Origin: Loxodes magnus
Taxonomy: Eukaryota > Ciliophora > Karyorelictea > Loxodida > Loxodidae
Assembly (NCBI GenBank): GCA_946699065.1
Contig: CAMPDV010000298.1
Span: 310,001 to 374,000, forward strand
Length of the DNA: 64,000 bases
Reading direction: 5' to 3'
A program made the translations under genes and the position numbers. This document shows, in pieces, positions 39,171-51,853 of the stretch. Each line of letters opens with the position of its first letter. The first letter of the stretch is position 1. The notes beneath the pieces were generated by a model. The model made no database searches. It was not told the origin of the DNA and saw only the letters and a program-made list of their open reading frames with translations.

Positions 39171-39776
39171 ATGAATAAAATGAAATTAAATCTAAGAAAT
39201 AGCAGACCTCCTTAATGAATAACTAAAAAATAAGAATAAAAGGTTAAATTAATCGAATAATTACCTTAATAAGACAAAGAAAAATTTTCCAGAATTTTGC
39301 ATAATTAGACATTAAAGAATATCAGTCTACAATAAGAATTACAACAGCAAAGATTAATTATTGAAAAATTAGAATAAATACTAGAAAAAAAGGGAATAGT
39401 TTATTGTTAATTTCCATCTATAGAGGATGTAATAAAGAGCAAATAAGCAATAAGCATTAATGATATATAAGCTGGATGAAATTGGCATATAACTTAATTA
39501 AATCCCTCAAATGTTTTAATTTAATTTATCTTAATCCCATTATCAAATAGAGAATGTTAAGAAAATAAGCATAATAATAAAAAATTATTAAAATATTCAA
39601 TGGATAACAGGGATGTTTAACTACGGATATTGAAATAAATTAATAATAAAGCATAGATAATTAAAAAGATGGTGGGAGCTGAGATTGGCCTTCATGACTA
39701 AGCTTTCAGGTTTTATGCCTAGGAACAAGTTCCTTTCATTTTGCTGAGAAAGTTTCAGGTCAGAATCATTTTCTGA
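39171..39776 (+). CDS. hypothetical Gln-rich protein, C-terminus in a GC-rich repeat
   Basis: From ATG 39171 one frame runs 201 codons plus TGA 39774-39776. It has ordinary protein character: a basic start (MNKMKLNLRNSRPP), a helix-forming Gln/Leu stretch (LQQELQQQRLIIEKLEQILE), then YCQFPSIEDVIKSKQAISIN and AGWNWHITQLNPS. Two internal TGAs would be Trp. The last third (from MVGAEIGLHD, about 39669) is encoded by the GC-rich island at 39660-39960, so an inserted repeat probably supplied a new C-terminus. Family unknown; upstream exons are possible. Confidence 0.5.
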
Positions 39777-39960
39777 AGGGAACGCTGTCTTAAAGATTAT
39801 CCGTTCTTGGTAGTTACTTGAAGCCTGGCTGCTCATAGAGATGGAGCTCCCTAGCAGCTGTGTCTGGAACACAACAGGAAATTCCCGTTATTCCTTAAAA
39901 AGAGAGCATCGATTCGTCTAATCTGAAAGGAGCATCTGGTCCCAAAACTCTATTACTTAA
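39660..39960. repeat. GC-rich dispersed repeat
   Basis: The stretch is much richer in G+C than the surrounding DNA. A segment near 39755-39825 (GTCAGAATCATTTTCTGAAG) is related to the minus strand of about 61190-61280 (GTCAGAATGCTTCCCTAAAG). The partner at 61098-61404 carries the common hairpin head. No head was found here. Confidence 0.45.
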
Positions 39961-42275
39961 TATTAACTAATTAATAATAAAGTATAAAAAAATAAATATG
40001 CTGCTATATATGCCAAAAGCCTCTTTATAATAAATGATGGAGAAAAAATAAAATTTATTAAAATAATAAAAGAAACTAATAAAAGACCTATTTTAAATAA
40101 GACCTAATTAAACAAGTTTAACATTTAAAAAATTTATAATAGAAAATTTATCATTATTAAAATAATCTTTAGATAAAATAGTCTCAGTTATAAAGTCTAA
40201 ATTATAAACAAGGATGGATGACAAATGAAATTCAAAACTATCCTTTGGTTCAAGTGAAGACAATTTCAAGATTAAGGGATAAAGGTAAATTTTTGAAACT
40301 GCTAATTTATTTTAATTTTTTATTTCTTTTATATCAATATTTCATTAATACATCCTTTAAATAAATTTTAACTTGCATTTATAACTCTTTAAGTATTACT
40401 TAAAATAAAGGTTATAGAAACGTTCATAATTTTCTTGATATCTCTGTTATTTTAAATAATTATCTGCTTATTAAAAATGTATTAATTATTTTTAATATTA
40501 GAATTGAATTAACTCTTTAGCTAATTTAAATTAAAACTTTAGTATTTTTAAAGATTTTTATCATAATAATACTTAAATTTTGTAAAATCACTAATATGAG
40601 TAGTAATATAATATATTCCCTTAAATATAAGTATAAATTAAATTATTATCTTAATTTAGAATTAAAATTAATATCTTTATTATTTATTTTATAAAACTTT
40701 TTCTTATTAATTACAGCATTGTGTACTGTAATCTTTTAAAGAGCTAGTCATAAATAGTTTATCACCTATGATATATTTATAATAGATCTTCAGACTCTTT
40801 TTCTTACTTTGAATAACTTTTCTTAGAAATCTTGTCATTATTATCTTTTCAAACATTATTTGATAATTTCTTTTTATTTCCTATCACAAATCATTCATGA
40901 AGTTTAGATTTTTTTTCGTATTAAATAAATATTTTCTCTTTTATTTCAGATCTGATTAAAAAAGAAAAGTTATTCTGTTTTTTATTTTTTTGAAATTATC
41001 TTTTTATTTTTTTTTATCCAAAACATGCTTTTTTTACTTATCTTACATAAATATTAAAAAATCTTAGAGTATTTCATTTTACTTAATTCTTTCTTATTTT
41101 TTTTATTAGTTAAAATTTTTCATTTAAAAGAACTTAGGTATTCTTTTTCCATTATTAAAATTTAATAAAATATTTAGTTTCTTTTTTATTTTTAAGTACT
41201 TATTTAAAAAAGATTAATTACCTTTTTTTCTATTTTAAAAGTTAAATATTATTAAAATATCATTTAAATATTTTTTATGTTAGTATGTGTTTTTTTTTTA
41301 TTTTCCAATACTTTTTTAAACTATTTTTGTGCAATTATTTTAAACCTAAATTTTTTTTAAACTTTGTTCCATTAAAACAAAAAATTTGTATTGTAAAACT
41401 CAGAGCTAATTTCGATTATTACAAATTTGAATACATTTTTATTGTTTTTTTCCAAAATACATTAAAAAAATTCCATTTTTAAAGCTCTGTTTCAAAATTT
41501 TAAGTTTATTCCGTCCGAAAAAAGTCTTGTAGTGTAAAAAGCTGAGCAAATAAGCAAAATTGAATTTTTCACAATTTATTGCTTTATCTACTCTTCTTTC
41601 TCCTTTCATTTAGCTCTAAAAATAAAAAAAAATTTCAAAGCAAAAAAAAATTCTAAATTTTTTTTATTCCATTTTTATTCTCAGAACTCTTTTAGATTTT
41701 GAAACTTTTTCTCGAAATTTTACTCCAATCAGAATCCCTTTATCCCGATTTCCCTAAGTTTGTTCCTTCCGAGAATCTCTATAATATAAAACACTTAGTA
41801 AAAAAAGATTTTTTATATTTTTAAAATTTCAGGCTTCTTCATTAAGAAATGTTATAATGATAATAATACATAATAGTTACTATTGTAAAAAAATTTAATT
41901 AACTTAAAAAATTTATAATGTTAAATTGAAAAATAATAATAAGATGAGATTAAAAAAATAATTAAAAAATAACTAGATTTAATAACAAAAGAACAAAAAA
42001 ATTAAAACGACTCCTTAAAAATTCAAAAAAATTTTAAACTAGAACATACTTTATAAAATTTTTCTAATACTATACTTAAAAATTTCAATTTTTTTTAGCT
42101 CCGACTTTATAAAAAATACAAATAAAGATTTAAGAAAAATACAAATTCTAAAATATTTTTTTACTTTTATTTTGATATGAAAATAAGAAGAAAAAAATTC
42201 AATAAGAATAAAAAAACTTAGAAACAAAAATAATTATTAAATATAAAAATTTAAATGTTAACTCCCTAAGACTTC
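39961..42275. other. AT-rich spacer with T-rich tracts
   Basis: No gene supported. From about 40880 to 41830 the plus strand is dominated by T runs. The ORF at 41285-41482 is Phe/Lys-rich translation of these runs and is not called. The segment 42000-42240 is A-rich and includes the 3' flank of the WD40 gene. Confidence 0.45.
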
Positions 42276-44045
42276 TCAACTCTTTATATATCTCTATTTG
42301 TCCTCCACACTCATAATGATGCCATTCATAGTACAATTCTAAAATCTCAATCCATAATCAACGTATACTTTATTCCAGTCAATCTAAAATAATTAATTGA
42401 ATGTTAAATTTGAACTTACCTATTACTAACCAACATTCTCTACACCATTCAATAACCTTCCTATATTCCATCTTCTAACTCAGTAATTACTTGTTGAACT
42501 TCCATAACACTTATCACCTGTACTTGATACCAACCAATTGTTGTCCCTCGATAATGATAAACTTCCTGCATAGTCGGTATTATTTAAGACACATTTACAT
42601 TATCCAGTAGATAAGTTCCATATTCTTATAGTCTTGTCATGCGATCCAGACAAAATATACTTATTATTACCTGAGAAAATAACCGATAACACATATGAAG
42701 TATGTCCTGAAAATACCCTTATACATTATTATGTCAAAACACTCCATAACCTAAGAGTAGTGTCATGAGATCCGGATACGATGAACTCTGAATCACTGGA
42801 TATAGCCACAGATCATACATAACTAGTGTGACCACTCATGGTCTTACAGGTACCTGTCTTGACATCCCATAGTCTCACCGTCTTATCATGACTTCCCGAT
42901 ACGATGAACTCTGAATCACTGGATATAGCCACATCATATACTCAACTAGTGTGGCCACTCATGGTCTTACAGGTACCTGTCTTGACGTCCCATAGTCTCA
43001 CCGTCTTATCTACACTTCCCGATACGATAAACTCTGAATCAATGGATATAGCCACAGCATAAACACAGTCGGTATGACCACTCATGGTCTTACAGGTACC
43101 TGTCTTGACGTCCACTAGTCTCACCGTCTTATCTACACTTCCCGATATGATGAACTCTGAATCACTGGATATAGCCACAGATAATACCTAACTAGCGAAA
43201 CCACTCATGGTCTTACAGGTACCTGTCTTGACATCCCATAGTCTCACCATATTATCTTAACTTCCCGATACGATAAACTCTGAATCACTGGATATAGCCA
43301 CAGCTCTTACATAATCTGTGTGACCAGTGAAATATTAAGGGTATTCCGTAATAATAGAAGTGAGGTTGGCATTAGAGAAGTCGCATTCGACGAATTTAGA
43401 GTTTCTGAGGTTAGCTGATGTTAGGCTGGAGTTGGAGAAAATACAATTGGTGAAGGTGGTGTCCGAGAGATCAGCATTAGTTAAGTCGATGCTTTAAAAA
43501 TCTTGTTTAATGAATGTAAATCTCATAAAGTTTAAAATAGTTAAGGCGTTTGACACTACTTATTATGTTTACGGTTGATTCTTAGCTATTTTAAAAATCA
43601 AAAGCAATGACTTTTGATTTTTTTCTGATTTTAGTTGTTCTAATTCAGATAAATTTCAAGCTTTGTCATTTATTACCATTTTACTTAAGGGATTCTTTAA
43701 TATATATGGTAAATCTATTTTATGTTGCTGCATCTCATTGAATAATTTTCGCAATAATTGCATATCGATATTCTTGCTCTATTATAATGATTACTTTAGC
43801 TATTACTACGATAACTCCTATTCACTTTATATCCTGAAATTTACTTAATCTAATTCATCTTTCAACTGAACATATTTTTATTAACTAATCATTAACTAGC
43901 TTTAAACCTGTTAGATCTAGCTCACTAACTATTTTATACAGTCTTATTACTGCTCAATTACTTATTATCTTTTTTAATTTCTAACTTTTAATTTGTTGTT
44001 TTCTTCGAATATATTTCACTTAAAGCTCTGCAAATTTTATGTCAT
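42276..44045 (-). CDS. coiled-coil / pentapeptide-repeat / WD40 protein
   Basis: From ATG 44045 to TGA 42278-42276, minus one 36-nt intron (42384-42419), the model gives 577 residues. Residues 1-90 are a Gln-rich coiled coil. [14 protein letters not shown] segment precedes a short pentapeptide-like region ([27 protein letters not shown]), a combination I recognise from ciliate WD-repeat proteins. WD40 repeats follow: five are nearly identical 41-residue copies ([20 protein letters not shown]), then diverged repeats ending [13 protein letters not shown]. Two internal TGAs fall on typical WD40 Trp sites (HTS-W-VYDV, YV-W-SVAIS). It is probably a beta-propeller scaffold; partner unknown. The start is only 34 bp from the end of a retrotransposon ORF. 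Confidence 0.82.
42384..42419 (-). other. putative 36-nt intron in the WD40 gene
   Basis: On the minus strand this reads GTAAGT...TTATTTTAG, good consensus at both ends. Its length is a multiple of three. Removing it deletes an in-frame low-complexity patch with a TGA-free junction and joins ENVGQQQ to [14 protein letters not shown]. Confidence 0.6.
42781..43290 (-). repeat. tandem 123-bp repeats encoding WD40 blades
   Basis: The same segment (ATGAACTCTGAATCACTGG or a near-identical form) recurs at 42781, 42904, 43027, 43150 and 43273. The spacing is exactly 123 bp, i.e. 41 codons each. Differences are few and mostly silent or in one variable loop, indicating recent duplication or gene conversion of WD40 blades. 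Confidence 0.85.
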
Positions 44046-44079
44046 AGCTTAAGCCTTTAAAATTTCGGATTAAGATTTT

Positions 44080-47000
44080 TCATTTAATTTTCTTTTCTGT
44101 ATATCCTCTTTTCCTTTTTTCTAATATATCTTTGATATAATCTTTTATTATCAAGTCAGCTTTAGCTCTTTTTTACTCTTCTTAGGTTCTAATGAATTTC
44201 TCGAATTTGGCAGTTCTCGTATTATAGCAAATAGTTCCATTCCTTATCTCTCTTCTCCTATTGCTCTAAGATTTCAGATACATTATTATCTTCCTTTTTT
44301 GTATTCTGAACAGTTTTCTATGATATGACTTTCGTTTTCTCTTGCATTGTTACATAAATGGCATTGAATTATCATAACTAGGTGTCTTTCTTTTAAGCAA
44401 TCCTAGCTCCCTTTACATCTTGTTCTTATTCTAAATAGGTAACATATTTCTTCTTTTCTATTTTTATTATATCTCAGGTAGTTGGGTGGTCCTACTACAT
44501 ATTCATCAAATCATGTTTTTCTATATTGTAATGTTGTTATCATTTACTCCATCCTTTCTCCATCTTCTATGTATACTCTATATTCTCATATTGCACTATT
44601 AATGTTTTTCTTTCCTTTTAATTGTTATTACCATCATCTATAAATATTTCTTTGTCTTCAATTTTTAATTCTACTTTTATTTCTGTGCAGTATTATTCAA
44701 ATATAAAATTCTCTTCTTTACTTAGGTCGAACAATAATCCGTCTACGGTTTTTCCTTTTTTCCTATTAATTTGCCTCTTAATCTCAACGTTTTTTTTCAT
44801 AGGTAATGTTTAAATTTCATAAATTGCAATTCGTGTTCTAACATCTCATTTTGCACTTAAAAAGGGGTATCTATGATTGTTCGTAAAGATCTTCTCTATA
44901 TTATTTCTAGTTGCTCCATCACTTATTTTCCTCGTAATATGAGATCACTTCTGTCCCATAACTGAAAACTGAGCTTACGAAGGTTTTTATCATTATTCCT
45001 GTATTATATGGTATTAATCCCTTATTCATTGTTATTTTTCCCATTATTCATGTTTGCATTTTTTTTCTGCTTCTAGTCTATTCTCCATGTGTTTTTCAAA
45101 ACTGATGTTCTCTTCTATTATATGACCTAGGTACTAAAAGGTCGTTACTCTTTCGATCCTTAAATTTCCCACCTCGATAGTATTTCCAATATTTTCCCAG
45201 TTACTATTTTCTGCTGATTTTCATATCCTTCATTTTGTTTTTTCTACAATTTCCAATTTTGTTCTTTTCTATGTCCATTAGGTTAAATTTTTGATTACTT
45301 CCTCTAATTATTCCCATTCGCTTATTAAGGCTAGGTCATCTGCGTATGCAAAACATTCTGCATATATTTCTTATGTTCGTCCCTCTTCGTTTTTATAGTA
45401 TATCGTGATTCCTAGATTTTAATCTTCCGAGCTATGGAGAAGTCTTGCTGTTATCAAGTTAAATAGTCTTGGCGACGTTATACTTCCCTGCTTTAGCCCT
45501 TTATTTGTCGCGAAAGACTTTGCTATTTAATCAGTGATTTTCAGTTTAATTTCTTCTTCACAGTAGAAGTTTGGTAATAGTTTAATTATCTACTCCGGTA
45601 CTTTTAGGTCGTTTAGGATTTATCATATTTCCTTTCTTTGCCCTGAGTCATAAGCTTTCTTATATCAACAAATATTGCAAATAAATCTTTTTTGTTCCGC
45701 ATTGACCATTCCTATATTGTTCTTAGATTGAAGATTTATAGTGCGCGTGATTTTCCTTTTTTGAAACCATATTAGTATTCGCTTTCATCATTATGAAGAT
45801 ATCCTTACAATTGCTAGAAAAATCATGCGTCTACAATTTTTAAAGCATGATTCAATAAAGAGGTTGGTCTATAGTTCATCGGGTTCATTTATCCTCCTTT
45901 TTTGTATATTAATATTATGTATTGTTTTTTCATCTCCTAAGGTATTACTCCCTCTTAAATCATCTTAGCTATCATTTTGCAAGTTATTTCTATTAATTTT
46001 TTTCCCATCAGCTAAAATTGTTCCTACTTAAATTTCATCAGGTCCTGCTGCTTTTCATTTCGCCAATTAATTAATGCTTTCTCAAATTTCATCGTCGTTT
46101 ACCACTATTTATCTCTTGTTTAAGAATTTAGTTGGTATCGTATTATCGCCATCTTCATATAGCTGCTATCATTCGTTCCTGAAAGTCTTAACATCTTCTT
46201 TTGATAAGGATACTCACTAATTATTTTTTCTATTCATTAGGTTTTATACTTTCTTCTACATTTCTGTCAGGTTTCCTTTATTTACATTGTCCATAAATAG
46301 GTTAAGTTAGTTTTTTTTATCTTTTTTCCTTGATTAAATGTATTCTTGTCTTACTCTTTGGTATTCTCTATATTTTACGTTTTGTTGATTTTCATTTATT
46401 TATTCTTTGTTTTTTATCCTTTATTTTAATTGCTTACTGCATTTTCTGAAAATTTTATTGCACTATTTTGTTGTTTCTGAGTATTTATATATCTTAAAGT
46501 TTTATGCTTTAACTGTTCCACATACCATTTGAGCTCCTTCTTATATCTTTTTCTTTCATCATTTGTAAATCTACGTGCCGTTTAGACTTTATATTTCTTC
46601 TTCTTAGATATTTTCTTGTATAAATCTTTCAAATTATTCCTAGATCTCTTTTTTCTTTAATAGTAGATAATTTATTTTTTCTATCTTTTATGGTTTTCTA
46701 ACTTCTTTACCAATCTTTATCTATATAATACCAGGTCTGTGGTCCCCTATTACGTATGAGTAATAAAAAATCACTTTTTATCACCTTTTCTCTCATTATC
46801 TCTTCAACTAAAAAGTAATTTATTTTATATTCATTATTTTAGTGAACATAAGTACCTATTTCAATTGGATCAAGGCATATTAAATTATACTTTTCCATGA
46901 ACTGTAGCATTATCTTACCAGCTGTGTTTGTTTTCTTTGGTTTTCATTACTCTATATGCGCATTTCAATCTCCTATGATCATTATATTAAGTCCTTTTTC

Positions 47001-47420
47001 TGTTGCTTAAAGTTTGAATTCATTCACTAAGTTATAGAATGGCTCATATTATTATTTGTCATTTGCCACAGGTGCATATATATTTATTACTGCCAGTTTT
47101 CTCCTTATTTCAATGGCCATCATTCTCACTCCTCTGAAAAGCGTCATTTGGTTGACTTCATTCTATACTTCTTTGATCTCCTTACATATGTCGTTTCTTA
47201 TATAGAATGCCACTCCTTTCCCTTTTTTTGACCCAACATTTATTAAGTTTTTATATCCTGCTATATTACACATATCTTTTTAGTCTTCAATCTAAATCTC
47301 TTATATTGCCATTATGTAGATACTTTTTTGAGTTATTAATTTGGCTAGTGCCTCTTTTGCACTTCTAACTCCCCTAACATTTGCTGTCCCTATTTTTATG
47401 ACTTGATCTTATTCTTCTTT
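44080..47420 (-). pseudogene. LINE 2 ORF2: endonuclease-reverse transcriptase, frameshifted
   Basis: The endonuclease part has KIGTANVRGVRSAKEAL, AVINIYAP and the catalytic-type GDWNAHI, where W is TGA. The RT part has KAAGPDEIQ, an NYRPTSLLN block, GLKQGSITSPRLFN and FAYADD (codons in the complement of 45346-45335). The C-terminus has CHLCNNARENESHIIENC (CX2CX8HX4C) and ends KRGYTEKKIK with TGA 44082-44080. Frameshifts are visible after the KAAGPDEIQ block, in the DI-KAYDS block, and at least twice in the C-terminal third. The copy therefore cannot encode an intact enzyme, assuming no recoding. Confidence 0.8.
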
Positions 47421-47649
47421 TTCACCATCTCCTCTGCTTCCTCTGCTTCCTCTTCATCCCTTTCTTCTTTTTATTCATCTTCCTACTCCATCTTTCTTTT
47501 ATCTTATCTATCATTCTCCGCTTCCCTATTCTCTTCATTATTAGTTATTTCCCCCTTTTTATATTTTTCCACTTATTATCTATATTTTCCTTCTTCTTAT
47601 CTATTCTATTCTTCTTCTTTTGCCTTTTCCTATTAACTGTTGTTGGGTA

Positions 47650-48900
47650 ATTGTTCATTTTTGTTTTTCGGTTTCTTAGCATAGTAAATTCTAATTGAGG
47701 CTTGTTTCAGTTTTCTTCTTACTTCTCCCTTTTATCTTGCATTTTATTCTTTTTCTTCTTGAACTTGTTCTATTTCTTTTTGTTATTTTTCTTAATTAAA
47801 GCTTTTCCTTACATACTACATTATGCTATTTTTTTTTCTTATTTCTTCTTTTAGATTTTAGCGTTTTTACCATCACTTATCCTATCCTTTTCTCTGATTT
47901 TTTTTATATTATATCTTATTGTATAATTGTTTGTTTTCTATTTTATTTAGTTCTATAAACATTTCTCTATCCCTCTGCTTTACATATGTCCAATTCCATT
48001 TTGATGAAAAATAATTCTTATTTATTCATTTATTATAAAAGATTTTTTATTATTTAATTTTTTAGTTGTTTTAATTATTTTCCTATTATCCTCGTTTTAT
48101 TTTCTTCTCTTCCCTTGCTTCCTCTATAATTATTTACTCTCCTTCTTCAATTATCCTCTTATTTGCTTGATTTTCTTTTGATTCTGGTTTGTTTATTGCT
48201 AATTTAACTTCTTCTTCAAACATCTTTAATTCTCTTGTATGTAGTTTTTTCCTTTTTACTGCTTCCACCCTTCTGCATTGTTGATCTGTGTACCCTTTCA
48301 CTTTGCATAGACAGCAGATAAAGTTTACTGGGTGCTGTATTCTCATTTTATTTCCGTTCTGGTCTATTAATTCTGGTATCCTCTTTGATTTGTCTATATC
48401 CTTTAAATCTAAGTACACTACACTGCTACCTGTTAGCATCGTAGTGTTTGGGTATGTATGCTATACCTCTCCTCTAGATTTATCATAAGCTCTCATTACT
48501 TTCATTACTTCTTAGTCTATGGCCTTTTTCTCTACTAAGTCAGTATTTTCCAGATAGTGGTTAAAATAAACTGCGACCATCATATCTGATAGATCATCAT
48601 AGACATTTTTAGTAGACTCTTACCATTTATTCTTCAGGGACGTTGACTGAGATTAGTTGTTCATTCTTTTATTAAACTATAGCTTAGGTTGCAACTTTTT
48701 TTACCACTTCATTCCTTTCTTATTTTATGCTCTTCCTTTTAGTGAGATCTGTCCAAACACATATATATTGGTATCCTTTTTCCGTTAAGTATATTATTAT
48801 ATCGTGTTTCTTTGATCAGTGAAAATAGTTCCGTGTAGTCTTAGAGCTTGGATTATAAATCTGGTTTCCATTCGTAATAAAGAAGGTTGGACTAATAAAA
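47650..48900 (-). pseudogene. LINE 2 ORF1 with altered zinc knuckle, frameshifted
   Basis: Upstream, HDIIIYLTEKGYQYICVWTD and KVATQAIVQQKNEQLISVNV read in one frame. After a one-base shift near 48575, YLENTDLVEKKAIDQEV leads into TGSSVVYLDLKDIDKSKR and a CCHC-like knuckle, CCLCKVKGYTDQQC. Spacing fits CX2CX4HX4C, but the His position is Tyr (TAC). A highly charged Lys/Glu/Arg tail follows; its antisense gives the Ser/Phe-rich standard-code ORF at 47403-47636. The role is presumably RNA binding, as in other LINE ORF1 proteins. Confidence 0.6.
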
Positions 48901-48985
48901 GCGAAGACGTGGTAGAAGAAAGTGCTTCAGTTTTTCTCTCCTACATTGAGGAGGTGGTGTAAAAACCCTTGTTGAAGCAAACCAT

Positions 48986-50925
48986 TTTTTAATATATATA
49001 ATAAAATTAAAAAGAATATATTAAAACTTCACATAATCATAATACTCTCTATAAAAGAAATTAAATCACCAAAAGTAATAAAATTAAAAAAACTACATCA
49101 ATTAATTTAGTATTATAAATATTAACTACTAATTAAACAATTATCTATATAACAAAATTAAAATTAATTTCTACACTGACTTTATAATTTCATAAACCTA
49201 AAAAATACAAAAAATTAATAGTAATAAAAACTTGATAATCACACAAAGAAGATCTATTAAATACAAAAATAATATTTTCATTATAGTTCTTATTGACTTT
49301 AAACTAATAATGAAAATTTTAACTTAATAGGCATCTAATAACCTAATGCTAAGAAAATTAATAAATAGTCTATATTTTATCTTATGAATACTATTTAAAA
49401 AATAAATAAATTAAAAAATATATTAATTTTTTCTGAACAATATAAATTAAATTTAAAAACAAAAATAAAAATAAATTAAATAAAACTTAAGTAAATAAAT
49501 ATAAATACTTATAAAAAACTTTACTTTATGCAAAATTATAAAAACTAAAATAAAATGTTCGATACGATGATTTTAATCAAAATAATTAAAAAAAATGTAA
49601 GTAATTATATTTGTAATGAAAGTGAAATAATTATAAAACTTTATTGCCTATCTATAAAAAAGTTAAAAAACTATTAAACTTAGATTTTTAAATAATCAAA
49701 AATTTAATTAAAAGTTTTAAAATAAAAAAAATAGAAAATAATTTAAAGATAATAATAATTACAAATAATATCTATCGTAAAAATTGTTTATAAACAGAAT
49801 AAAAATAATAATTAATATATTAAAGCTAAATAAAAAGGAAATAATTTATAAATTAAAAAACAATTAATTAAAAAGGATTTTTTATATTTCAAAACATTTT
49901 TATTAACTTGAAGCCCTTAATATATAAATAAGTAAAAATAAAAATTCATATTCTTTATTTCAGAAATTAAATTCTCTGTACCTGTAAACTTTAAGGATAT
50001 AAAAATATAAATATTTATTACTTGGTAATTATTTAGAAAATAGATTTCTCATATATTACCATATAAATATTGAAGATATTTAAATTTAATTTGCATTATG
50101 TAAATGTGGATGTCTATACGCTCTGTTATCAATGAAAGATATAATTGCGTAATGCTCTACTGAAAACAAAATGAAGATAGCCTAAATAAAAAAAACTAGG
50201 TACTGTAGATTGAAAATTCACAAAAAGTTATAAAAGTATATAATGCTAGTTAAATAAGTACCTAGTATAAGTGTGACATCTATTCATCACTGAAGTACCT
50301 CGAGTACTAGTATTTGATTCTGGTAAAAAGTAAAATAAATAGTACTTTTATGAAAAGCCAAAACAATTTTTCCAGACTAGATTTAAAATTACTGAATTAG
50401 CATTTTAGTTATACAAGAAATCAGTAAATCGAATAATCTCTATCATCTCAACCAGCCTCTCTATTTTCCTGTTAAATTATTTGAAAGTCACTGGCAGCTT
50501 TCTGTTTATTTATATATTTATGAGATTAATATCATATTCGAGATATCGAGCTTACTTAGTCTTAAAAAAATATTTTCAATAAAGGAATATCGATATAATA
50601 AATATTGATGATCAGTTATCTAGCCCTTATATATGGAGAAAAGGGAAAGAAATTATGATTAGAAGCAAATATTATAAAAATTATTATAAAAGTTTTTTAA
50701 AACTTCTACGACTAAATATAATCTAAACAAAAATTTATAAACAAATAAACTTAATTATATAATTTTTAATTATCTTATTATAAAATGTAATAACAGCAAT
50801 CTTTTAGTAAATGCTTAAATTTAATTAGCATTTAAATTTGCATAAAATAGAAAAAAATTCGAACTTTTTAAAATATAAACTAAAAAATTAATATAAAACA
50901 TATAAATAAATAAACAAATAAATGA
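48986..50925. other. AT-rich spacer
   Basis: From 48986 to about 50090 this is almost pure A/T, with nothing recognisable. From ATG 50132 one frame stays protein-like for about 160 codons if TGA is Trp (IIAQCSTENKMKIAQIKKTR, HWSTSSTSIWFW). It has no recognised motif and many TGAs, so I leave it as a weak candidate only. Confidence 0.35.
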
Positions 50926-51000
50926 GATTATAAAACGTGTAGCACCTCAATGGTGCACAACCCTTTCCATATCTCAATATATGTCCGTTTCTTCAGGTAA
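50926..51000 (+). repeat. partial hairpin-head repeat (copy G)
   Basis: Contains GTGTAGCACC, then TCAAT, then GGTGC: the same head as the 18398 repeat, with the GCACC stem paired perfectly to GGTGC. The sequence ACCCTTTCCATATCTCAATAT continues the head similarity, which is lost after about 50990. It lies about 0.9 kb upstream of the 51.9-58.4 kb element. Confidence 0.5.
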
Positions 51001-51853
51001 TAGAAATTCTTCTCTTATTAGTTAAAAATATTTTTAGAGATCAATTAATTTTTAAGTTTTACTATAATTTAATTTAAGGAAATATCCCTTTTAAATAAAT
51101 TCTCTCTTTTTTATATTAAAATATTATTCTAGCATTTTTAATATTAAATTAAAAAATTTAAATTCAATTTATTTTAACAAGAATCTCTATTTATATTTTA
51201 AATGTTTAAGGATTATAATTTTTAGAATTAAATAAATCTCATATATTAACTAAAAAATCATTTTTAAAGGCTTTAAAAGGGTTATCTTTGAAATTTTATA
51301 AAGAAAATTTTTTAAAGGAATAAATCTTAATTTGCAAGTCTTTATTTTTAATATTTTCTTAAATTATAAAACATTATGCACATATGTTTAGAAAATTTAA
51401 GGAAATGTATTCAAAAATATAAAAATTAAGCACAATGAATTTTATTATTTTTAAGAATGTAATATAACTTGAAAATAGAATCTTATCCAATTATGTAAAT
51501 TTAACTCTTTTGTGTATAGATAATTAAAATCTATAATAATCTATAAAATGTTTTATTTTTATTGCAAGATATAGATATATTAAAATTATCTTAAGGTATT
51601 ATTTAAAATCATTATATTATACATTTATTTTAAAAACTATTTTATTGTTACTCATTCTAGATTTCTTTTAATTTACTTTTATCTCAAATTAGCTAAATTT
51701 ATCTTTAATTTCGCTGTTTGGAATAATAGAGCTCTTTTTCTTTATACTTTTATAAAATAAATTTTAATTTTTCTATCTAATTCTATTAATTTTTATTTGA
51801 AGTTAAATTAAGTTAATTTTATACTTTATGTGGAATAATGTTAAGGAAAAAAA

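Larger units (their letters stand above)
44080..48985 (-). mobile_element. decayed non-LTR retrotransposon (LINE 2)
   Basis: Minus-strand order is a GC-richer 5' end (about 48985-48840), an ORF1-like region (about 48840-47650), AP endonuclease (about 47400-46740), reverse transcriptase (about 46080-45240) and a C-terminal Cys/His motif. This is the layout of an apurinic-endonuclease non-LTR element. Several frameshifts break both ORFs. No 3' untranslated region or poly(A) tail separates its last codon from the WD40 gene. Confidence 0.85.

Noticed and set aside
41285..41482. 65-residue Phe/Lys-rich ORF
   Set aside because: It is a translation of T and A runs in a homopolymer-rich spacer.
47403..47636. 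Ser/Phe/Tyr-rich plus-strand ORF
   Set aside because: It is the antisense of the Lys/Glu/Arg-rich tail of LINE 2 ORF1.
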